64,000 nt of DNA. Origin: Malania oleifera (taxonomy: Eukaryota; Streptophyta; Magnoliopsida; Santalales; Ximeniaceae). Where the stretch lies: NCBI RefSeq assembly GCF_029873635.1, contig NC_080421.1:41149120-41213119 (forward strand). Reading direction: 5' to 3'. Under the pieces are notes generated by a model that was not told where the DNA came from, did no database searches, and saw only the letters and a program-made list of their open reading frames with translations. This document shows, piece by piece, positions 57,001-64,000 of this stretch. Positions within the stretch are counted from its first letter, which is position 1. Every line of letters starts with the position of its first letter. A program made the position numbers and the translations under genes.

Positions 57001-59361
57001 TAAAGAAAAAGTAAATTTTGTATCATTGTCATCCTCATTATAATTTTTTCCCCCTCTTGCCACTTGGTATATTGAGAATGATATATGAAAGAGAGAGAAA
57101 AAGTGAGAAGAAAAAGTAAAAAATAAAATATTTTTTTGGTGTAACAGTCCTATAGCGGTTACGTAACGGCCGTAGCGGTTACGCGTTACATAACGGCCGC
57201 TACGGCCGTGATTTTTCTTCCCACCGATTTCGCGGTGTGTAACGGTATCGGTAACCCAAAAAACCTTTACGTAACGGCGTTACGTAATGGTCGCGGCCTT
57301 TATTTAAAACCATGCTCTAAACTGTCTAGACCTCTGACTCAATTGACTAGGAAGGGAGTCTAGTTTGAGTGGACCAATGATTGCGAGCAGTGCTTTCAGG
57401 AGTTGAAGCACTGGCTGGTTACTGCTCCAGTGTTGATCATTCCTTCAGGAGATGGTGGATTTGTGATTTATAGCAACGCGTCTCTGAAGGGCTTAGGATG
57501 TGTGCTTATGCAACAGGTTAAGGTTGTGGCGTATGCTTCTCGGCAACTGAAGGAATATGAGAAGAATTACCCTTCGCATGATCTGGAGTTGGCTGCTGTT
57601 GAGTATACATTGAAGATCTGGTGACACTATTTGTACGGGGTGCAGTGTGAGATTTTCACTGACCATAAGAGCCTCAGGTATTTCTTCACGCAGAAGGAGT
57701 TGAATATGAGGCAGAGGCGGTAGCTAGAGTTGATTAAGGACTACAATTGCATGATCAATTATCACTCGCGGAAGATAAATGTGGTGGCTGATGCGTTGAG
57801 TCGGAAGTCAGGACCTACAACTGTATCTGTGGTTGTAACTCAGTGTCAAATCAGACGGGATTTGGAGAGCTCAGGTATAGAGTTGGTGGTTGGTGATCAT
57901 CAGGCTTATTTTGCTAGTTTGGTGGTCCAACCGACCCTATTTGAGCGTATAAAAGCCGCGCAAGCTAGTGATGCAGAGTTGGCAGAGGCTATGGAAAAGG
58001 TATAGCAGGGATTGGCTACAGAGTTTAACATCTCTGAAGGAGGTGTGTTGAGGTTTGGGACCATACTCTGTGTTCCGAATGATGATGAGATCAGAAGGAC
58101 GATTCTAGAGGAGGCACATCGTTCTATGTATACGGTACATTATGGTAGTACAAAGATGTATCGGGACTTGCACGAGACCTTCTGGTGGTCTGGTATGAAG
58201 AGGCAGATTGCTCAGTTCGTGAAGCAGTGTCTGACGTGTTAGCAGGTGAAAGCTGAACATCAAAGGCCAGCAGGGCTGTTGTAGCCTTTGCCTATTCCGG
58301 TGTGGAAATTGGAGCATATTTCCATGGATTTTGTGACCGATTTTCTACTAGCACTTCACGGGCAGAACGCTATTTGGGTGATCATGGATAGATTGACAAA
58401 ATCTGCTCATTTCATATCGATGAAAGTTAGCTATCCTTTGAGTAGGCTAGTAGATTTGTATGTGCATGAGATTGTGAGAATGCACGGGATACCGGTGTCC
58501 GTAATATCAGATCGGGACTTGAGGTTTACTTCCCGATTCTGGATGAGCTTGCAGGAGGCATTGGGGACGAAGCTTACTTTTAGTATAGCGTTTCACCCCC
58601 AGACTGATGGACAGTCCGAGAGGACGATACAGATATTGGAAGATATGTTGCGAGCTTGTGTGTTAGACTTCGGTGGTAGCTGGATACAGTTTATGCCACT
58701 TATGGAGTTTGCTTATAACAACAGCTTCCAATCTAGTATCGGGATGGCACTGTTCGAGGCTTTGTATGGTCAGAGGTGTCAATCTTCTTTGTGTTGGGAT
58801 GAGGTTGGTGAATGTCAGGTGTTAGGACCTGAACTTGTGTAGCAGGCGTCTGAGAAGGTGGGTTTGATCCGGGAGAGGATTAAATCGGCTCAAAGTCGGT
58901 AGAAGAGTTATGCAGATGTTCGCCACCGTGAATTAGAGTTTGAAGTGGGAGGTAAGGTATTTCTGCGTATTGCTCCGATGAAAGGAGTGATGAGATTCGG
59001 TACGAAGGACAAGTTGAGCCTGAGGTATATCAGACCATTCGAGGTACTTGAGCGAGTGGGTCGGGTAGCCTACAGAGTTACATTACCTCCAGCACTTTCA
59101 AGGGTCCATGATGTGTTTCACGTCTCCATGTTGAGGAGGTACATGTTTGATCCTTCATATGTGATTAGCTATGATGAGTTGGAAATTGGGGATACTTTAG
59201 CGTATGAGGAGATACCTGTTTAGGTTCTGGACCGTAAAGTTCAGAAGCTTCGTACCAAAGAGATACCATTAGTGAAGGTATTGTGGCGAAACCACGAGGT
59301 TGAGGAAGCTTCTTGGGAACTGGAAACGAAAATACGCCGGAAGTATCCACAGTTATTCTGA
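54026..59361 (+). pseudogene. Gypsy 2 gag-pol polyprotein, broken and interrupted
   Basis: Start ATG 54026 (MEPKDNNLGSGSEE). The gag core HPLTFSGG...DWMENTERIL is followed by a frameshift near 54390 and continues at 54483-54824. Zinc knuckles are near 54858 (CTRCHRWHEGEC) and 54915 (YYNCG-stop-SGHMSRDC). Protease has DSGATHSF near 55142. RT (55653-56354) has [20 protein letters not shown] and [10 protein letters not shown]. RNase H resumes after the MITE at 57315-57810. The integrase finger is at 58105-58245; the core has D near 58328, D near 58511 and E near 58620 (DGQSERT). The tail (58945-59361) has RYIRPFEVLERVGRVAYRV and the intact ending VLWRNHEVEEASWELE...YPQLF, resembling a chromovirus C-terminus. 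In-frame stops include 58003, 58240, 58840, 58900 and 59221, several of them CAG to TAG relative to gypsy 1. Confidence 0.92.
56440..57314. mobile_element. hAT-type MITE in gypsy 2
   Basis: Terminal inverted repeats CATGGTTTTAAAT / ATTTAAAACCATG and an exact 8-bp duplication CTCTAAAC (56432-56439, 57315-57322). The subterminal parts are full of GTAACGG / GCGGTTACG motifs in both directions (56450-56540, 57140-57300). No coding. The 8-bp duplication and the subterminal motif clusters point to hAT. The uninterrupted site is seen in gypsy 1 near 42972. Confidence 0.9.
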
Positions 59362-59677
59362 GCACTTGTACATGATCCTAGTGTGGGTTGGGATAGGTGG
59401 TTAGTCGTCGGGAGTGTGAGTATTGTGAACTCCTGAGATTGTTGTATATGTAACCACGGTATTCCTCCACCATAAGTGAGAGTATGTATGTGTATGTGTA
59501 AGATGGGACTGCACTGTGGTGATTGCCAGTTCGCTCTTGAGTTGTGTCTTTGTGTATGTGTATGATGGGACTGCCCTGTGATAATCGCTAGTTCGCTTTT
59601 AAGTTGTATCTATGTATTTAATTGTATGTATGAATCTGGGAATAAGAGATGGCAAATTTCGAGGACGAAATTTTTGT

Positions 59678-59690
59678 AAGGAGGGGAGAT
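59678..59690 (+). other. Gypsy 2 polypurine tract
   Basis: AAGGAGGGGAGAT immediately before TGTAAAAACC of the 3' LTR. Confidence 0.85.
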
Positions 59691-61352
59691 TGTAAAAACC
59701 CGAAATATGAAAAATGGGTTTAAATATTAAGAGAGGGGCAAAATTGGAAATTGCCCAGGTCAAAGGGCTATAAAGGAAATTCTCATTTCTTTCAAGCTAA
59801 GCAAACTTAGATTTTTATCTCTCCCTCTTTCTCTAAACCTCTCCCTACTCCTTCTCTTTAGAATTCTTTGCCAATCGTTGACGAAATCGGAAAACAAAAG
59901 CTACCACAAGGATCGTGAAAGGATTCTCTACAACTTCTACGGATCGGAATCTCGTTTTGGAGATTTTCGGGTTTCGGCATAAAATCGAGGTAAGGCTCGA
60001 TTTTCAATTCTGATCCTGTAGATTTGTAGGTAACTGTCTTGTGAACATATTATGTACTGTGATTTGTAGGTTTTGGAACTCGGTTCGTTGTTTAGGGACC
60101 TTGGAGTTCAGGATTTGCTTACAGGGTTAAGGTAAGGAGAACTATGTTTATATTAGTTATTTTTGAAATCGGACTCGGTGGAACTGTGGTCCACGGTCCT
60201 GTGTGTGTTTTGGCTACTCATTTGGGGGGATCTAACAAGGAAAACTATAGGTTTTTCATTATTACAGTTTTAGGAAAAAGGGGGCGACGGGCTGAATCTC
60301 AGGTTTTGTTGAAAACCGAGTATATGTGTGATTTATACTATGATATTGGGATGGTTGTGCCTTGACTTTGTTTAAACTGTATTTGTTTGGAAAACCATGA
60401 TTTAGATAACCAAATGAGTGTGGTTTGTTTGGTTATATGAGCATGCATGTGTGTGTGATATGTTGAAATGCTAGTAGGAAGGTGGTTCCGAATTTGTCCT
60501 AGGTACTGAGAGTGTCCGGCTCTATATCCGAGGGCGTGTTATCGCCTGTCATGTAGGCAAGAGTGTCCGGCTTTATATCTGAGGGTGTGAGCCTATTCCG
60601 GCAAATCAAACTGAAAGGTATGGATCCACCAATTTAGCGCTGGTACGATGCCATGGGAGTCGGGGACTAGCCATGTACCGGTGGAGTTGTGTTTGCAGGT
60701 TGGCTACGGGCCAACGCCATATGTCACGGGCCGACTTCGGGCCGAAGAGTGTGACAACACTGAGGATTACTAATCATGTGTATGTTTTTTGACGGGGCTG
60801 CGTATAAATGGTCGTCGTATGTATGCATGTATGCACTGTGTAAATTAGTACTGGAATGCATTTAACTGCGTGTATGTTGTATCATGATAACACTAAAATG
60901 CCACACACCGATATAACATGTGTTCTTCCTTACTGAGAGGTGTCTCACCCCTACTGTACGTACATTTTTACAGGTCCTTCGGGTAACCGGAACTAGCGTC
61001 CTGGTGTTGGAAGTATAGTGGCCGGTGTACAGCGTTAGCGCTTGGGTAAGTGATAGAACTGTAGTTTTGTTGGGTTGCCATTTTGAGTTGTATTTGGGCA
61101 CTCAGTTTGTACGTTTTGTTAGAGCCATATTCTGCTCTTATTTAGACTCTGGTATGGTACTGCATATGTTGATATAGAATGACTTTTTCCACTGCGTATA
61201 TGATTATGATTGGATGTGTTTAAGGTGCCTGAGAATCCCACGGGGTCGGACCCTCATCCTTTGTATTGTATCTGTGATGATTTGTATGATACAGGGACAG
61301 GTTAGATTATATTTTCACCCCCGAGTCTCATTTCCAGGTTTGGGGTGTGACA
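59691..61352 (+). repeat. Gypsy 2 3' LTR
   Basis: Matches 52077-53701, with only a few differences in the first 130 bp and more later. It has an extra segment of about 60 bp near 60535-60595 and a shorter CT tract. Ends TGTGACA before TTTAC. Confidence 0.92.
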
Positions 61353-62148
61353 TTTACCATTCATAAATTTGAAAGTTGGAACTGATTAAATGTGTGTGTG
61401 TGTGTGTGTGTTACATATAGTTACTATATGTATGATTAATTAATGTCCATGATTTTGTAATTAAAGAAACAAGCTCAAAAGTTATATTATTAAGCTTTTC
61501 CCTTTCTTTTCCTATAATTTTATCTTTTAAAAGTTAATTAATTATGCTGAAGATTCATAAACTATCATCGAAGTTAATTTGATTCCTGCACGAATTTTAA
61601 TTTGTTGCACTAAAAGATCCAAATCGTGTGACTCATCATGATATAAATTAAATTCTCTTATGTTAACTTAGGCTATCATCAAATTTTAGTTAACAAAATG
61701 CACCTAGTAAAAACCTAAACGCATCAAATATGCTCTTTCTCATATATCAACATTACCATTGCAACATGAACAGTAATCTTATATTTAGAAAGGTCTTAAA
61801 TTTGGAGTTGTATTGAATTTAATTAAGCTGTAATATAGAATTGTATTGAAACTTTTTTCAAATCCATCCAAATCTAAATTTAAGTTCCAAAATCTATGCT
61901 TTCAAACCAATGTAAATACAATACCTTAAAGTTCAAATATCAAATGCAACTTTAAAAATAATTTGTCGTCTATGGACAATTGGTGCAATCATATTCAACA
62001 ATTATAAATTTTAAAGAAAACATATAAAAGCATGACAAAAATGTGTGATTTATAAAGAAAAATATTGCGAGTGAGATAGCATATCTCGATCTAATAGAGG
62101 TTGAGGGGGGCATCACCACCGATCGAAACCTAGGGTTTGGCAAAACTA

Positions 62149-62816
62149 AAGGGTCATTTGATATCATTATCAAAAATTAAAGAAACGAATACCAAAAACC
62201 AAAAATAGAAACTAAAAACTAGATATCAACAACTTATTTGGTTAACATTTATAAAACTAATATAAATTAAAAACTTAATTAAAAAATGCTCATTTTCATT
62301 TTTAAATCAAAATATTATAAAAATATGATTAAAATAATACACATTAAAAGGATACTATAAATAAAAAATTTTATTATAATTATTTTACTTAATTGTTATA
62401 CTTACAAATTTTGCATTACAATAAAAAATTTTATTGGACATGCCAATTGAAAAATAATAAAATTATTTTGTAATTAACTTTTTTATTATTTTTTAAAATT
62501 TATGTATTTTTTATTTTAATTATATTTAAATTCATATGATCATTTAAATTTATTTTTAATTTAAGTGTATAAAATAAATAATTTAATTTAAAAAAATTAT
62601 TTATGTATGTTAAAATTTCTGATAATAGGTTGTCAAAAGAATTAAAAATCATAGAATCTAGCTTTTACTTTTTTTGACAAACGTGTAAAAATTGACAACT
62701 GAAAGAAAACCAAGAACAGAAACAAATACTTTTTCTTATTTTTCTTTTTTTTTTTTTTTTTTACTATAGAGAAACAAACAACAAATAGAAAACATCAACA
62801 ATACCAAACAGCCTAA
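62149..62816. mobile_element. Possible MITE
   Basis: The left edge AGGGTCATTTGATATCATTATC and the right edge, inverted (AGGCTGTTTGGTATTGTTGA), are similar, and the inside is AT-rich without coding. No convincing target duplication was found, so type and edges are uncertain. Confidence 0.35.
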
Positions 62817-63316
62817 AGAATGCATATGATCATCATTTGAGAGAGAGAGGGAGAGGGTTGAAAGTTCCAAATGCAAAGCCAGAGAGAGAAAATCCCTAGG
62901 TGCGTGCACTGGAGGGAAGGTTTTGAGGTGCAGATGAAAATTTTAATTTATCGCTGAAGGTGTTTGTCCTCATTTTTACTTTAATAAATGTTAGAAAGCA
63001 TATGTAATTTTAGTAAAAAAAAATTATTTATAATTTTTTTTAAGAACAATGTTATTTTGCAAGGCAAAGAAACAGATTTTATTTATTTATTTATTTTTTT
63101 CTCTAATAAACTGTTGAGTCTCGCTCCTCCCCACCAAATTCATAATTTCAGCATCTTTCTGGTGTGTCGGACAGCCTATTCCAAAGCGTTTGCCCAATCA
63201 CTTGTTAAAGAGTGAACACCTAACAAGATTACAACTTGAAAAGATGAGACAAATATAAAGCAGAATCGATTTAGCACAGGTTTCTCGTCTTTCCCAGGCT
63301 TAGTACTAACATCCAT

Positions 63317-63322
<6 letters not shown>

Positions 63323-63354
<32 letters not shown>
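63323..63354. repeat. GA microsatellite
   Basis: About 16 GA units. Confidence 0.9.
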
Positions 63355-63357
<3 letters not shown>

Positions 63358-63507
63358 CGTGATAGTACTGTCTTTTAAGGAGGGAGGGGAATACAAGACA
63401 AATCAAATGCTAAACCTCTTTAGTAGATGATATATAGAGGAAGAATTATTTACAGTTTACAGCCAGCTGGGAATTCAGACAGCAGAAAAATAAGAAACTT
63501 CTTCAGC

Positions 63508-63559
63508 TCAAGGATTTCTGAGGGCTGCCAACCTTTTCTCCAGATCGCTAATACCCGAA
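63508..63559 (-). CDS. Probable last exon of a host gene (partial, unidentified)
   Basis: On the minus strand a good acceptor, T-rich then CTCTGCAG, at 63560-63567 is followed by a frame reading SGISDLEKRLAALRNP and a TGA at 63510-63508; the first base completes a codon from the previous exon. The helical, charged DLEKRLAALR sequence looks like a conserved C-terminus, not random translation, and no transposon is around it. The rest of the gene would lie beyond 64000. I do not recognise the protein. It rests on 16 residues and a splice site, so it remains a proposal. Confidence 0.4.
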
Positions 63560-63567
63560 CTGCAGAG

Positions 63568-64000
63568 GAAAAAACAAAATCATAAGGTGGAATATATAAA
63601 GGAGAGCGAACATTGGAGGGAACACAAGATTATTGAGAATCAAATATGCAAAATTTTTTGGGCACGAAATTATAAGGAAAAAGCTTTAGCACGACAGCCA
63701 AGTTTGCTACTGAGTAAAACATAATTTCGCAATGCACAGTTCACAGGAAGTATTTGCAACCTACATTAGTAAAATGCAACGATACAAATTAGTAACATGG
63801 TAGTGAGTTATGAATGTTTACCAATTGAATGTCTATTCCTAATAAATAATTTGAGTATCATTGTATAGGGGTTTAATAGCTTAAAAAAGAGAGAAGCATC
63901 ATCACCATAAAGGGAATAAAAATTCAAAAAAATTTATTAATTCATAAAGTTGAACACATTGAATAGACAAGTAATGATCATCTCAATTTAACATGGAAAT
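63568..64000 (-). other. Possible intron of the same gene
   Basis: AT-rich, with no second exon seen before the window ends. Confidence 0.35.

Larger units (their letters stand above)
52077..61352 (+). mobile_element. Ty3/gypsy element 2 (sibling of gypsy 1)
   Basis: LTRs at 52077-53701 and 59691-61352, exact 5-bp duplication TTTAC (52072-52076, 61353-61357), primer site, polypurine tract and a full but broken gag-pol. An 875-bp MITE (56440-57314) interrupts pol. The internal region is very similar to gypsy 1 over its whole length. The LTRs are related only in part, so the two are sister subfamilies. Confidence 0.94.
61358..63507. other. AT-rich intergenic, possible MITE inside
   Basis: No gene recognised. 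TG repeat at 61391-61412 and GA repeats near 62840 and 63323-63354. The last part may be the 3' untranslated region of the gene whose exon ends at 63508. Confidence 0.5.

Overview
This window looks like nuclear DNA of a eudicot plant. It is AT-rich and contains almost no host genes. It is packed with plant-type transposable elements: MuDR-like (MULE), plant-mobile-domain (PMD), hAT, Ty1/copia, Ty3/gypsy, LINE and MITE. The long terminal repeats carry plant initiator-Met tRNA primer sites. The species cannot be named from the sequence alone. All boundaries, repeats and reading frames were read by eye; no alignment or search was run.

Layout. 1-1385 is AT-rich flank. 1396-20183 is a large decayed MULE with short terminal inverted repeats and an exact 10-bp target duplication. 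Inside it, in order, are palindrome arrays, a broken MuDR transposase (3810-6430), a broken PMD gene (7019-9211), a 148-bp tandem repeat, a fragment that looks captured from a host gene, LINE remnants, and a complete Tnt1-like copia element (13044-19845). One LTR of that copia is interrupted by a 1.4-kb hAT deletion derivative (18347-19757). Next comes a compact non-autonomous relative of the MULE (20592-21825, exact 9-bp duplication), set in an inverted repeat with more loose MULE ends. 23188-25300 is a reverse solo LTR. 25790-26150 is an inverted relative of the 148-bp array. 26.2-29.1 kb is AT-rich.

29300-33566 is a well preserved hAT transposon with exact 8-bp duplication, long inverted repeats and a three-exon transposase gene with no visible lesion. 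It sits in the RNase H region of a truncated copia; a second truncated copia lies behind it (34640-38030). Two sibling Ty3/gypsy chromovirus-like elements follow (38392-49333 and 52077-61352). The first is interrupted by a solo LTR and the second by an 875-bp hAT-type MITE. Between them is a solo LTR of another family (49501-51618). 61.4-64 kb is AT-rich; a short minus-strand stretch at 63508-63559 looks like the last coding exon of a host gene that runs out of the window.

The elements give a relative time line: MULE first, then the copia inside it, then the hAT derivative inside the copia LTR. The intact hAT appears to be the youngest autonomous element. The most unusual structure is the family of hairpin-forming palindromes (AAATCTCGC...GCGAGATTT) at the ends of the MULE family. 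Their inner stem sequence changes from copy to copy while pairing is kept.
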